From Cryobacterium sp. Y50 (lineage in GTDB: Bacteria > Actinomycetota > Actinomycetes > Actinomycetales > Microbacteriaceae): DNA of 52,220 nt. The notes beneath the pieces were generated by a model, which worked only from the letters and a program-made list of their open reading frames with translations, searched no databases and was not told the DNA's origin. Positions 1-8,570 of this stretch are shown piece by piece. The stretch lies in assembly GCF_002929805.1 (NCBI RefSeq), contig NZ_PJJM01000085.1:24863-77082 (forward strand), given 5' to 3'. The translations under genes and the position numbers were made by a program. Each line of letters opens with the position of its first letter. The stretch's first letter is position 1.

Positions 1-739
1 GGGGCTCCGGGTACGTGCGCCCGAGAAGCCAGGCCACCTCGTAGGAGCCCAGTGTGTACACGAACACGATCGTCGACGAGATGGCCAAGGCAGGCAGGGC
101 CAGCGGCAACATCACGAAGCGAAACCTCGGCCAGCGTCCCGCGCCCAGCATCGCTGCCGTCTCATCGAAGCGGGCGACGCGGGTGATCAGTGTTCCGGCG
201 ACAACCAGTCCGATGAAGGCCGATTCCTTCCACGCGTACTCGGCGACCACGGCTATCCACCAGGGGTCGCCGACCAGGGCCGGCCAGAGCTCTGCCGGCA
301 CGCCGAGCACCCGGGTGAGCAGGCCGGAGTCGGCCAGAAGCATTCCCACGGCAGCGGCCCCGATCAGGTGCGGGATGGTCACCGTGGCGGCGCTGGTCGC
401 CGCCACGATGCGGCCGCACCACTGACCGTCGACGATTAGAAGCGCCGTTGCCATTCCCACGAGCGCGGCGATCACGGTTGAGGCCAGCGCGATGGCCAGG
501 GAGAGTCCGAGTGCACGGATCAGCTCGTTGGCCTGACCGGTGTAGGCATCGAGGCTGAGCCGCACGGGTCCGACCAGCGGCGTGAGCCCCAGGCTCTGCA
601 GCGCGGCCGCGCCGACCCCGCCGACGACCACGAACACGGCCGGGACCATAGCAGGCAACACCAGGAAGGCGCTGCGCATCCGTGCCCTGCGCTTCGACGT
701 CGCTTCCCTGCTCGGCGTGCCGCGTGTGGTCGGTGTCAT
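1..739 (-). CDS. ABC transporter permease (YnjC/thiamine-iron type), runs off the window
   Basis: Inner-membrane permease subunit of a binding-protein-dependent importer. Read on the minus strand from an ATG at 739, the frame is open to the window edge, giving 246 residues. Several hydrophobic segments are present, and near residues 205-225 there is an EAA-type loop (ETAAMLGAGRWPRFRFVMLP) that contacts the ATPase. The gene starts only 16 bp after the stop of the upstream binding-protein gene, so the two are one transcription unit. The frame has no in-frame stop and the protein continues beyond position 1. The family assignment rests on the partner binding protein and on the EAA motif; the transported substrate is unknown. 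Confidence 0.8.
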   Translation of the reverse strand, partial: MTPTTRGTPSREATSKRRARMRSAFLVLPAMVPAVFVVVGGVGAAALQSLGLTPLVGPVRLSLDAYTGQANELIRALGLSLAIALASTVIAALVGMATALLIVDGQWCGRIVAATSAATVTIPHLIGAAAVGMLLADSGLLTRVLGVPAELWPALVGDPWWIAVVAEYAWKESAFIGLVVAGTLITRVARFDETAAMLGAGRWPRFRFVMLPLALPALAISSTIVFVYTLGSYEVAWLLGRTYPEP

Positions 740-755
740 CGGACTGACTCGGCGG

Positions 756-2036
756 CTATTTGCCGGCGAGCACGGAGGTGAGCCAGCCCTCATCGAGCAG
801 GGGCACCCAGGCCGCCGCCAGCTCGGGGTTGGCGTTCCTCGAGAGCACGTCGTACGGCGGCACCACGGGGGAGGACGGCAATGAGTCGAACTTCGCCCGG
901 TCCTCCTCTGGGGTGAGGGCGTCCCGGTCGAGCACCGTGAACTGGCCCCACGTCGTCGGGTTCGCCTTCGCCAGCTGCTGCTCCACCGACAGGGCGACGT
1001 TGGTGACGACCATGGCGCCGGCTGACGATGCTGCGTTAGCGGGGATACTGAGGAAACTGGCGTTAACCACGGTCCCCTCCTCCAGCGTGAGCACCCGGGT
1101 CCCCGGCGGGAAGGTGCCGTCCTCGACGAGGTCGGTCAGGGTGGCCGGGCCGTAGGTCATGGTCAGGTCGATCTGACGGTCGGCGAAGAGCTTGCCCAGT
1201 TCCTGTTCGTTCGCCGGGTAGGTGCTGCCCTGCCGCCAGAGCGACGGTGCCAGATCGCTCAGCCGGTCGAACAGGGCCGGCGTCAACGCGTCGTAGGCGG
1301 CCTGATCGAACACGACGGGAACGTTCTCGTACCCGCCGGAGACGCTGTAGAGAACCTCGCGGGTGAAAACGGATCCGGTGAAGTCCGGCGGCGCCGGGTA
1401 GGTGAAACGACCCGGATACGCCCGGGACCACTCGAGGACGCCCTCCAGCGTGGTCGGCGGGTCCACTATGACGTCGGAGTTGTAGACGAAGGTGAACTGG
1501 GCTTTGCACCACGGGGCCTCGCAGCCGTCCACGGGGGTACCGAAATCGTTGGTGAGGAGCGGGTCGTCAGCTCTGGTCAGAGCCAGGTTGGGCATCAGGC
1601 CCGTCCAGTCGCATAGCCACGCCCCGGCTTCCTTCCCCGTGCGAAAATTGTCGCCGTTCACCCACACCAGATCGACCGTGCCGTCGTCGGTACTCCCGGC
1701 CTGCCGCTCGGAGAGAACCCGGTTGAGCGCGTCCCTCGTGTCGGTCACTGGCACCCGCTCCAGGGTGACGCCCTCGGCGGCCACGGCCGGGGCGAGCACC
1801 TCGTCGATGTAGGCGTTAGCCTGCGTGTCACCGCCGTACATCCACAGTCTGACGGTCTGGCCCTGGGCCGCACTGACGACGTCGGCCCAGCTGCCGAACG
1901 TGCTGCGGGTACCCTCGGGGGCGGGAGCGGCGCACGCGCTTAGCGTGAGGGCCGCGGCAGTGCCGAGGCCCACGAGCATGCCGGCTCGGGCTCGGCGGGA
2001 ACCCCGACGGCGGCGCGGGGTCAGGGCGAGATGCAT
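756..2036 (-). CDS. ABC transporter substrate-binding lipoprotein, YnjB-like
   Basis: Extracytoplasmic binding protein for the importer whose permease follows. The N-terminus has an arginine-rich start, a hydrophobic stretch and a lipobox ending LSACAAP, so it should be lipid-anchored. The mature part matches the YnjB type: a WMYGGDTQANAYIDE segment, then VTDTRDALNRVLSE, then DLVWVNGDNF. I chose the ATG at 2036 because GGAGA lies 7 bases upstream; an open frame continues to 2138 but has no better start. Length is about 426 residues, normal for the family. Ligand is unknown; YnjB-type proteins are often annotated as thiamine-like or metal uptake, without firm proof. Confidence 0.82.
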   Translation of the reverse strand: MHLALTPRRRRGSRRARAGMLVGLGTAAALTLSACAAPAPEGTRSTFGSWADVVSAAQGQTVRLWMYGGDTQANAYIDEVLAPAVAAEGVTLERVPVTDTRDALNRVLSERQAGSTDDGTVDLVWVNGDNFRTGKEAGAWLCDWTGLMPNLALTRADDPLLTNDFGTPVDGCEAPWCKAQFTFVYNSDVIVDPPTTLEGVLEWSRAYPGRFTYPAPPDFTGSVFTREVLYSVSGGYENVPVVFDQAAYDALTPALFDRLSDLAPSLWRQGSTYPANEQELGKLFADRQIDLTMTYGPATLTDLVEDGTFPPGTRVLTLEEGTVVNASFLSIPANAASSAGAMVVTNVALSVEQQLAKANPTTWGQFTVLDRDALTPEEDRAKFDSLPSSPVVPPYDVLSRNANPELAAAWVPLLDEGWLTSVLAGK

Positions 2037-2249
2037 CGGTTTGTCTCCATTCGAGCGGAACAGGATCGGGCAGTGACCGGTTGAATCACGAAGAGCGACC
2101 GATGCTGCTCGACTCGGGTAAGCCGCGGAAGAAAGCATCTATTCCACCGGGAGGACCAGTTAAGCAGCCACAGGGAAGACCCCGGGAGTACTCCGGCCTC
2201 CGTTTCGGCCTCACTGACGGGCCGCCGGAGAGCACTGTGGCGCCTCGTC

Positions 2250-2918
2250 GTGCTCGCAATCTTCATCGTTGCGGTGATCGTGGTAGGAATCGTGGTGCCG
2301 GTGCCCAGCGTCGATCAGATTCGGGCCGCCGCCGCCAGCGCCGGAACCGTGGGGGTCCTCTTCTTCGTCCTGGGCTATGCGGCCCTCACCCTCACGCCCA
2401 TGCCGAAGAACGTGCTCAGCATGGCCGCCGGGCTGACCTGGGGGTTCGCTGGCGGAGCGCTTCTCGTCTACCTTGGCGCCCTGCTCGGGGCGACGCTCGC
2501 CTTCGTGATCGGGCGCTCGCTCGGCCGCGACGCGGTCGAACGGTTCACGGGCGCCCGGGTGGCCCGCGTCGACGCACTGCTCCGTCGTCAGGGACTCGCC
2601 ACGGTCATCGGCGCCCGGCTCATTCCCGTGCTGCCGTTCACTGTCATCAACTACACCGCCGGCCTGACCGCGGTACGACGCGGCGACTACGCGATCGGCA
2701 CGGCCCTGGGAATCATCCCGGGCACCCTGGCCTATGTCGCCATCGGGGCCTACGGCTTCGAATTGGGCTGGCCGTTCTGGCTCGCCGTTGGCGTTCTCGG
2801 CGGCCTGACAGTGATCGGGCTGTTCTTCGCCAACCGGGCACGTCGCACCACCCGGGCGGCCGACGAGGTACCGCAGGCCGGGACTTCTGCTGTTCCCGGG
2901 GACGAAGCGGATGTTTGA
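2250..2918 (+). CDS. TVP38/TMEM64 family membrane protein
   Basis: Polytopic inner-membrane protein of the SNARE-associated/DedA-like superfamily. An N-terminal membrane segment is followed by the family core: a long hydrophobic re-entrant region around TPMPKNVLSMAAGLTWGF, a glycine-rich segment with GRSLGRDAVERF, and the ARLIPVLPFTVINYTAG motif with conserved Arg and Pro. The first usable start in this frame is the GTG at 2250, but residues encoded just upstream (RRRALWRLV) look like a normal cytoplasmic N-terminus, so the true start may be a rarer codon further upstream. The last 8 bases overlap the next gene, implying translational coupling. The precise substrate or lipid role is not known. 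Confidence 0.78.
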   Translation: MLAIFIVAVIVVGIVVPVPSVDQIRAAAASAGTVGVLFFVLGYAALTLTPMPKNVLSMAAGLTWGFAGGALLVYLGALLGATLAFVIGRSLGRDAVERFTGARVARVDALLRRQGLATVIGARLIPVLPFTVINYTAGLTAVRRGDYAIGTALGIIPGTLAYVAIGAYGFELGWPFWLAVGVLGGLTVIGLFFANRARRTTRAADEVPQAGTSAVPGDEADV

Positions 2919-3534
2919 CACCTCCCTGCGCCGGGCGCTCGCCGCGCTGGCGTTCGACCGTGCCTGGATCACGCCCGACCGGCTGACCATCGCCGGTCTG
3001 GTCCTGGGCCTCGGCAGCGCGGCGACGGCGGCCGCCCAGCTATGGTGGGTCTCGCTCGCGCTCTGGTTGGTCTCCCGCGTCTTCGACGGCTTCGACGGCT
3101 CCCTGGCCCGGTTGCGACGGGAACGCGCTGACGCCGCGGACGGCGAGACCGGCCACAGCGAAGCCGGCGGTTTCCTCGACATCGTCGCCGATTTCACCGT
3201 CGACGGCTTCACCGTCTTCGGGGTCGGTGTAGGGGCCACCGCGGGATTCGACGCCCCGTGGTGGCCGTTCGTGCTCGTCCTTGTCGGGTATTACCTCAAC
3301 GGCGGCGCGTTTCTAGCGTTCTCCTCGATCGCCGAACGCACCAACCGCCAGATCGATGACGGGCGCTCTCTGTCGTTTCTCGGCCGCATCGCTGCGGGCA
3401 CGGAGACTATCATCGTGCACAGCCTGTGGCTGATCTTCCCGTTCGTCGCCTGGCAGATAGCGGTGGTCTGGGCCGTTTTCGTGGGCATCAGCGCGGTACA
3501 GCGGATGTTCGCCGGCTATCGGGCGCTACGCTGA
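2911..3534 (+). CDS. CDP-alcohol phosphatidyltransferase family protein
   Basis: Membrane enzyme that would transfer a phosphatidyl group from CDP-diacylglycerol (or a related CDP-alcohol) to an acceptor alcohol. The catalytic signature starts with DGFDGSLAR near residue 60 and ends with GGFLDIVAD near 90. The G-x3-D-x3-D half is complete, but 18 residues lie between AR and the G instead of the usual eight, a charged insertion rich in Ala, Asp and Glu. Multiple membrane segments follow. The gene overlaps the TVP38-like gene by 8 bp. The acceptor (inositol, glycerol phosphate or other) cannot be told from sequence. Confidence 0.8.
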   Translation: MFDTSLRRALAALAFDRAWITPDRLTIAGLVLGLGSAATAAAQLWWVSLALWLVSRVFDGFDGSLARLRRERADAADGETGHSEAGGFLDIVADFTVDGFTVFGVGVGATAGFDAPWWPFVLVLVGYYLNGGAFLAFSSIAERTNRQIDDGRSLSFLGRIAAGTETIIVHSLWLIFPFVAWQIAVVWAVFVGISAVQRMFAGYRALR

Positions 3535-3568
3535 CGCCCAGCCTCGCTCTCGAGCTCACTCCTGACGA

Positions 3569-5002
3569 TCAGCGCAGACGAGCGCTCCGCAGCCGCCGTA
3601 GAGTGCGGGTCGCCGTGAGAACGAGGCCGGAGCCCAGTCGGTGGCGCACATCGGCCACGGCCACATTCCAGAGACCGTCGTTGTAGGTGGGGTAGGCGTG
3701 GGTGGTGCCGGCTATATCACTCGTGGTGAGCCGGTTCTTCACCGCCAGAGAGATCTCGCCGAGGGTCTCCCCGGCTCGGGGACCGACCACGGTGCCGCCG
3801 AGCACCCGACCGCGCTTGTCGACGACCAGCTGCGTGTAACCATCCGTTTGTGCCTCCGTCACGGCTCGGTCGACGTGCTGGTGGTCGCGGGTGACGATGC
3901 GGTAGCCCCGGGTTGCGGCATCCTGGGTTTGCAGGCCGACGGCGCCCACCTCGGGGTGGGTGAACGTGACCCGGGGGATCGCCGCAGTGTCGAAGCTGCG
4001 GGTCAGGCCGAGGATCGCGTTGGTCGCGGCGACGCTGGCGTTTACCCCGGCGGTGTGGGTGAACTGCGGCAGCCCGGTCACGTCTCCGGCAGCCCAGATG
4101 CGCGGGTTGGAGGTGCGCAGCCGAGAGCTGACCAGGACGTTGCCGTAGGAATCGAGTCGCACCCCCACCCGCTGCAGGTCTAGTCCGGTCGTGTTCGAGC
4201 GGCGGCCCAGAGCCGCGAGCACTCGGTCGAACGCAAGGGTACTTCCGTCGCTGAGGGTGAGCGTGCCCGAGCGGCGGTCGGCCGAGGAAACCCCGGTCAC
4301 CGTGGAAGTTGTGCGCACGTCGACGCCGTCCGCGAGGAGCGCGGCCTGGATGATGGTGCTGGCCCGTTCGTCTTCCTTGGACAGGATGCGTGGCCCGCGG
4401 TGAACGAGCGTCACGGCCGAGCCGAGCCGGGCCATCGCCTGGGCGATCTCACAGCCGATCGCGCCGCCGCCGAGCACCACGAGCCGCTCGGGGAGGGTAC
4501 GCAGGTCCCAGAATGTTTCGCTGGTCAGTAGATCGACCGCGTCGGTTCCGGGGATGACCGGCAGGGCAGGTGTGGCGCCGGTGGCGATCAGGGCCTGCCG
4601 AAACCGGAGTTCGCGGCCGTTAACGTCGACGGTGTCGGGGCCGGTGAAGCGTGCCCGGCCGAGCACCACCTCGATGTTGTCCCGCTCGAGCGACTCCGCG
4701 GAATCAACCGGGGCGATTTCGTGCATCGCGTCGTGTACGTGCGCCATAACCTGGGCGAAGTCGACGACGACGTGGCTCGCGCTCACTCCGAGGCGAGCTG
4801 AGGATCGAGCCGTCGTGGCGGCATCCGCGGCAGCGATCAAGGACTTGGAGGGCACGCAGCCGGTCCACAGGCAATCCCCGCCGAGACGGTTGTCTTCGAT
4901 CAGGAGCGCGCTCGATCCGAAGCTGGCCGCGGTGCGGCTGGCGACGAGGCCGGCCGTCCCGCCCCCGATGACGACCAGGTCCCATTCGTTCGTTTCGCTC
5001 AT
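3569..5002 (-). CDS. FAD-dependent pyridine nucleotide-disulfide oxidoreductase (MerA/Lpd-like)
   Basis: Cytoplasmic flavoprotein of 477 residues. The N-terminal Rossmann motif is VVIGGGTAGLVASRTA and the redox-active pair is in GGDCLWTGCVPSKSL, the layout of mercuric reductase, dihydrolipoamide dehydrogenase and related enzymes. A second, NAD(P)H-binding Rossmann motif is VVLGGGAIGCEIAQA near 175, and the FAD motif WAAGDVTG is near 325. The dimerisation domain carries HAYPTYNDGLW, resembling the MerA-like subgroup more than classical Lpd (which has HxHPTxSE). It lacks the N-terminal heavy-metal domain and the vicinal C-terminal cysteines of MerA, so mercury reduction is unlikely. Substrate unknown. 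It is divergent from the methyltransferase gene, with 88 bp between. Confidence 0.85.
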   Translation of the reverse strand: MSETNEWDLVVIGGGTAGLVASRTAASFGSSALLIEDNRLGGDCLWTGCVPSKSLIAAADAATTARSSARLGVSASHVVVDFAQVMAHVHDAMHEIAPVDSAESLERDNIEVVLGRARFTGPDTVDVNGRELRFRQALIATGATPALPVIPGTDAVDLLTSETFWDLRTLPERLVVLGGGAIGCEIAQAMARLGSAVTLVHRGPRILSKEDERASTIIQAALLADGVDVRTTSTVTGVSSADRRSGTLTLSDGSTLAFDRVLAALGRRSNTTGLDLQRVGVRLDSYGNVLVSSRLRTSNPRIWAAGDVTGLPQFTHTAGVNASVAATNAILGLTRSFDTAAIPRVTFTHPEVGAVGLQTQDAATRGYRIVTRDHQHVDRAVTEAQTDGYTQLVVDKRGRVLGGTVVGPRAGETLGEISLAVKNRLTTSDIAGTTHAYPTYNDGLWNVAVADVRHRLGSGLVLTATRTLRRLRSARLR

Positions 5003-5090
5003 GACTGCGAGCGTAGACGGTAACCGGGTGCGTCGAAGGACGCCGAGGCTGATTAGGCTGACCGGAACGAAAGGCTAGGTCTGCACCATA

Positions 5091-5726
5091 ATGAACGTCT
5101 ACGAGGCCGCGGCCAAGTTCTACGACGCGCTCTCCGGAGAACGCTGCGTCTACCGAGCCGGCCGAGAATTGGGTGTGGCGCTGCTGGCGCTGCGTGCCGG
5201 CGACACGGTGTTGGACCTCGGCTGCGGCACCGGGCTGAACCTGGCCCTGCTCGTCGACGCCGCCGGGCCCTCGGGCACCGTCATCGGGCTCGACCGCAGC
5301 CCGGAAATGCTCGAGATAGCCCGCCGCCGCGTGGAAGCCAACGGGTGGACATCCGTTCGCCTGATCAAAGCGGATGCCACCACCTTCAACCCGAGTGTCG
5401 TCGCGAAGGAGCTGCCGGCAGCGTCGGGCGGGCACGTCGACGCTGTTTTCTCGAGCTACGCGATGAGCGTCTTCGACGACTGGCACCCGGCCTGGGACCG
5501 GATGCGGGCGTTACTTTCGCCCGGGGGCCGCGCCGGCATCGTCGACATGCAGCTGCCCGTGGGCCGCGCCCGCGTGTTCTCGCCGCTCGTGCGGCTGGCC
5601 GCAGCGGTCGGCGGTGCCGACCTGGCGGCGTGGCCGTGGACCGTTCTGGAGCGTGAGGGCGTGCAGGTGCAGCACGAATCCGTGCGGGGCGGCCACATCC
5701 AGGTAGTGGCGGCCACGATCCCGTAA
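5091..5726 (+). CDS. Class I SAM-dependent methyltransferase
   Basis: Cytoplasmic methyltransferase of 211 residues with a single Rossmann-like domain. Motif I is VLDLGCGTGLNLALL near residue 42-56, followed by an acidic loop GLDRSPEML, and a post-motif segment with RLIKADATTF. The C-terminal part has the beta-hairpin expected for small-molecule methyltransferases of the UbiE/COQ5-like group. The start is the ATG at 5091, close behind the divergent promoter shared with the oxidoreductase on the other strand. The acceptor cannot be assigned from sequence. Confidence 0.8.
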   Translation: MNVYEAAAKFYDALSGERCVYRAGRELGVALLALRAGDTVLDLGCGTGLNLALLVDAAGPSGTVIGLDRSPEMLEIARRRVEANGWTSVRLIKADATTFNPSVVAKELPAASGGHVDAVFSSYAMSVFDDWHPAWDRMRALLSPGGRAGIVDMQLPVGRARVFSPLVRLAAAVGGADLAAWPWTVLEREGVQVQHESVRGGHIQVVAATIP

Positions 5727-5750
5727 ACGACGAATTGGGGATTATCTGTT

Positions 5751-5825
5751 CCAGATCGCAGAACTCCGCGCAGGGAAGATCTACAGTTCGTGGATAGATA
5801 TTTCGCGGACGAAAGGTTTACTCCC
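5751..5825 (+). promoter_or_regulatory. Duplicated leader, copy 1 (upstream of DUF427 gene)
   Basis: A 16-bp block CCAGATCGCAGAACTC at 5751-5766 and the run AAAGGTTTACT just before the start codon occur again upstream of the gene at 6305, with different sequence between. TAGATA at 5794-5799 is a possible -10 element. The block probably carries a shared promoter or regulator site. Function is inferred from duplication alone. Confidence 0.45.
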
Positions 5826-6128
5826 ATGAAGGCAGTACTCAACGGCACGGTGCTCGCCGAAGCACCCCAGGACCAGCTCATCAAAATCGAAGGCAACTGG
5901 TATTTCCCGCCCCAAAGCGTCAACTCCGACCTGCTGGTCACCAGCGCGACACCGTATACCTGCGCGTGGAAGGGCGACTGCCAGTATTTCGGTGTGAAGG
6001 ACGGTGGAAGCGTGTTGCAGGACCGCGCCTTCAGCTACCCCACTCCCTATCCGGAGTCCTTCGCTCGGGTCGGCCGGGACTACAGCAACTACGTCGCGTT
6101 CTGGAAGGACGTCCAGGTCACCGAATAA
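5826..6128 (+). CDS. DUF427 domain-containing protein
   Basis: Small soluble protein of 100 residues belonging to the DUF427 family. It begins MKAVLNGTVLAEAP, then has the family core NWYFPP near residue 30 and the signature TPYTCAWKGDCQYF near 50, followed by FSYPTPYPE and a C-terminal YVAFWKDV. The ATG at 5826 was chosen over the GTG at 5790 because it has AAGG at 9 bases and starts exactly where the family starts. No enzyme activity is established for the family. A second, broken copy lies at 7544-7844, and its leader is duplicated upstream of the next gene. Confidence 0.85.
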   Translation: MKAVLNGTVLAEAPQDQLIKIEGNWYFPPQSVNSDLLVTSATPYTCAWKGDCQYFGVKDGGSVLQDRAFSYPTPYPESFARVGRDYSNYVAFWKDVQVTE

Positions 6129-6222
6129 CACCGGTTCGTTGTGTCAGGCAGGCCGCATTCCCTCCAGCAGGGGTGCGGCATGTTCGGACACGAGGCTGAA
6201 AAAAACACGGGGGTTGTGTGTC

Positions 6223-6304
6223 CCAGATCGCAGAACTCGAGGCGGCCAGGCGCTTAGCTTTCTGGCTAGAGGTACATTTCGCTAGGGAAAAAAGGTTTAC
6301 TTCA
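6223..6304 (+). promoter_or_regulatory. Duplicated leader, copy 2 (upstream of membrane protein gene)
   Basis: CCAGATCGCAGAACTC at 6223-6238 is identical to the block at 5751, and AAAGGTTTACT precedes the ATG at 6305 just as it precedes the DUF427 gene. The spacer differs (66 bases against 59). The same transcription factor or promoter probably serves both genes; the nearby Crp/Fnr-type gene is one candidate regulator. Confidence 0.45.
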
Positions 6305-6766
6305 ATGTCCGCTTCCAACACTGGCGCACAACATCCCCGCACCGTCGCTGCCCCGTTGGGCCGGCGCATCCTGGCCGGCGTGGTTGGCGGGCTGGCCGGC
6401 GGCGTGGTCTTCGGCATGATGATGGCACTGATGGGCATGCTGCCCGTCATTGCATCGATGGTCGGGTCTTCGTCCGCCTGGGTCGGCTTCGCGATGCACC
6501 TGATGATCTCGATCGTGATCGGCCTGGGTCTGACCGTGCTATTCGGCAACTGGCTGCTTACCGGGTCCGGCCGCGGCGTCCTCGTCGGGCTGGTCTACGG
6601 TGCCATCTGGTGGGTTCTCGGACCTCTGGTGATGATGCCCCTGATGCTGGGTATGCCGATGTTCAGCGTCGACATGACCAGCGTCCTCTCCCTGATGGGG
6701 CACCTGATCTACGGGACTATTCTAGGACTCACGGCCGTTGGTGTGCTCAAAGGTCGGCATGAATGA
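6305..6766 (+). CDS. Hypothetical integral membrane protein, methionine-rich
   Basis: Protein of 153 residues with a short polar N-terminus and four predicted membrane helices. The first carries GGLAGGVVFGMMMALMGML and the third ends with the unusual run LVMMPLMLGMPMF, so the helices are rich in Met and Gly. I do not recognise a characterised family. The ATG at 6305 is chosen because AAAGG precedes it and because it is the position matching the start of the DUF427 gene relative to the duplicated leader. It sits in a group with DUF427, Crp/Fnr and AhpD-like genes, a setting that suggests stress or oxygen response, but this is inference. Confidence 0.7.
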   Translation: MSASNTGAQHPRTVAAPLGRRILAGVVGGLAGGVVFGMMMALMGMLPVIASMVGSSSAWVGFAMHLMISIVIGLGLTVLFGNWLLTGSGRGVLVGLVYGAIWWVLGPLVMMPLMLGMPMFSVDMTSVLSLMGHLIYGTILGLTAVGVLKGRHE

Positions 6767-6848
6767 AAGCTGCGGAGTCGACCTGATCGCCACTCCATCC
6801 GGGGACCGGCGCCCGTGGGCACCGCACGTACGAGAGGCTAACCCGTTG

Positions 6849-7547
6849 ATGCTTGGACCCGCAGAACCGTTCAGCTGCCTCACCGAGGTTGACCTGTTTG
6901 CGGACCTGAGTACGGCCGAAATCGCGGCCATGGACCTCATGGCGCCGGCCCGGATGTTTTAGGCTGGCGACCTCGTCTTCTCGCAGAGCCAGCCGATTAC
7001 CACCCTGTTCATCGTCAAGGTGGGTCGGGTTCGTGTCTTCCAGGTCACCGAGGACGGCAAGGCGTTGACCATGGCCATCGTCGAACCCGGAGCTGTATTT
7101 GGGGAGATGCTGCTGGTCGGCCAGCGGATGTACGACAACTATGCCGAAGCCATCGAAGACTCGGCGATCTGCCAGCTCAGCGTTGCCGAGGTCGAACGGT
7201 TCCTCCTGTCCGACCCGCGCATTGCCGTTCGAATCTCCCGACTGCTGGGCGAACAGGTCGTCCGGCTCGAGAAGCGCCTGACCGACCTTGCCTTGCGCCC
7301 CCTGGTGGCCCGGGTGGCGAGCACTCTGGTCAAACTCGCGGCGGCAGCGCCCCCACCCCGGTTCGGCCACGCAGCGGTCGTCACACTCACCCCTGAACAA
7401 CTCGCCGGCCTGCTCGGCGCGACCCGGGAGGCGACCAGCAAGACCATGGCCGAGTTAGCCGTCCGCAACCTGATCCGGCAAGGCCGGGGACGCATCATCA
7501 TCCAGGACACCGCAGCCTTACAGACCATCGCCAGGAGGACGACATGA
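6849..7547 (+). pseudogene. Crp/Fnr family transcriptional regulator with an in-frame TAG
   Basis: The frame encodes a complete Crp/Fnr regulator interrupted by one TAG at 6960-6962. Before the stop: FSCLTEVDLFADLSTAEIAA. After the stop, in the same frame: AGDLVFSQSQP, the beta-roll with GRVRVFQVTEDGKALT and GAVFGEMLLVG, a long dimerisation helix, and a winged HTH with LTPEQLAGLLGATREATSKT. The stop falls in the first beta strand of the sensor domain, where homologues often have Gln or Lys, so CAG or AAG to TAG is the simple explanation. Reinitiation at the GTG at 7020 would give a fragment lacking part of the sensor domain. The last four bases overlap the next start (ATGA), so an operon existed. 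Confidence 0.75.
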
Positions 7548-7844
7548 TCACCGCCAGTTACCATGGCACTGTCCTCGCGCGCTCAGCGAAACCGATCTAC
7601 CTGGAGGGCAACCACTACTTCCCCCCGGGAGTCGGTCACGGCCCCGGCGATCGAGAAGAGTTGGCTGCGCACCCTCTGTTATTGGAAGGGGATCGCCCGT
7701 TAGTATCGCGTCACAGCCGACGAGCAGCTCCTGACCAACGCAGCGTGGTCCTACCCCTTGCCCTCCCCGCTGGCGTGGCGGATCAAGGCCATGGTTGCGT
7801 TTGACCTGGCCAGCGGCATCCGCATCGACGACGAACACACCTGA
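7544..7844 (+). pseudogene. Second DUF427 gene, frameshifted and with a stop
   Basis: It begins MITASYHGTVLARSAKP and NHYFPP as in DUF427 proteins. A one-base insertion in the C/G run near 7621-7630 then shifts the frame; one frame over, the family sequence resumes with SVTAPAIEKSW, LCYWKGIARY-type residues, AAWSYPLPSPLAW and a normal C-terminus ending at the TGA at 7842-7844. That second frame also has a TAG at 7701-7703 where homologues have Tyr. Two independent lesions make it non-functional. It was translationally coupled to the Crp/Fnr gene. Confidence 0.8.
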
Positions 7845-7916
7845 GCCACACCGCGAAGAACCAGGCGCGCCCGCTCAAAATTTCTCGACACACAAATAAC
7901 GACACAAGGAGTCGCT

Positions 7917-8570
7917 ATGCCCCGCAGTCCCGCCTACACAGTCGCCAACGCCCCCGAAAACTCGCGCGAGATCGCCGTCAAGCTGGAAAAGAAGGTCGGT
8001 AAGCTGCTTAACATCCACGCCGGAATGGCTCGCGCTCCCGCCGTGATCGGCGCCCACAACGGCATCTCCGAGACCATCGCCGCGCACGGAACCTTCGACG
8101 CCCGCAGCCGAGAGACCATTGCCCTGGCCGTGGGCAACGAAAATGGGTGCGATTACTGCCAGGCGGCGCACACCCTGTCTGGGCGTCAGGCCGGACAGTC
8201 CATGGAGCAGAGCACAGCCATCCGGGCCGGCGCCGTCGACTTTGATCAGAAGTTGTCCGCGTTGACCCAGTTGGTGCGGGAAGCGGCTGTACACACCGGC
8301 ACCGTCACCGACGACACCTGGCAGGAAGCGAACTGCACAAAGCCCTCGTCACGATCACCGATGACGACGTCTTCCACCGTGTCGGCAGGCAATTCACCTG
8401 GCCAGCAGTCTGCCGAGTGGGCCGGTCGCGTTCCAGTCGGGTCCTTGAGACTGCCACCCAGTCGCGGAGGTGCTGGCGGGCATCCGCGAAGTCACGGTGC
8501 CAGCCGAGCGGGGCTGAGCCGAGCTGGTCGGGATCGTAGGCGCCGAGCCAGTGCAGGTGCAGCGCGCTGA
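7917..8570 (+). pseudogene. Carboxymuconolactone decarboxylase/AhpD-like protein with replaced 3' end
   Basis: A good ribosome site (AAGGAG, 6 bases) precedes the ATG at 7917. Residues 1 to about 138 are an AhpD-like domain: ARAPAVIGAHNGISETIA, then the redox motif ENGCDYCQAAHTLSG with Cys-x2-Cys and the downstream His, the centre of alkylhydroperoxidase activity. After TWQEA (about 8330) the reading changes to a Ser/Pro/Thr/Arg-rich tail with no family resemblance, while normal proteins continue about 40 residues with a helical C-terminus. The tail overlaps the 3' end of an antisense gene of the conjugative element. I infer that the C-terminus was lost at a recombination junction; the CxxC half might still fold. 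Confidence 0.65.

Noticed and set aside
3569..5002. Flavin disulfide oxidoreductase as the E3 of the split lipoyl complex
   Set aside because: It is more than 20 kb away, on the other strand, in a different gene group, and its C-terminal region resembles MerA-like rather than lipoamide dehydrogenases. It cannot be excluded, but nothing in the sequence links them.
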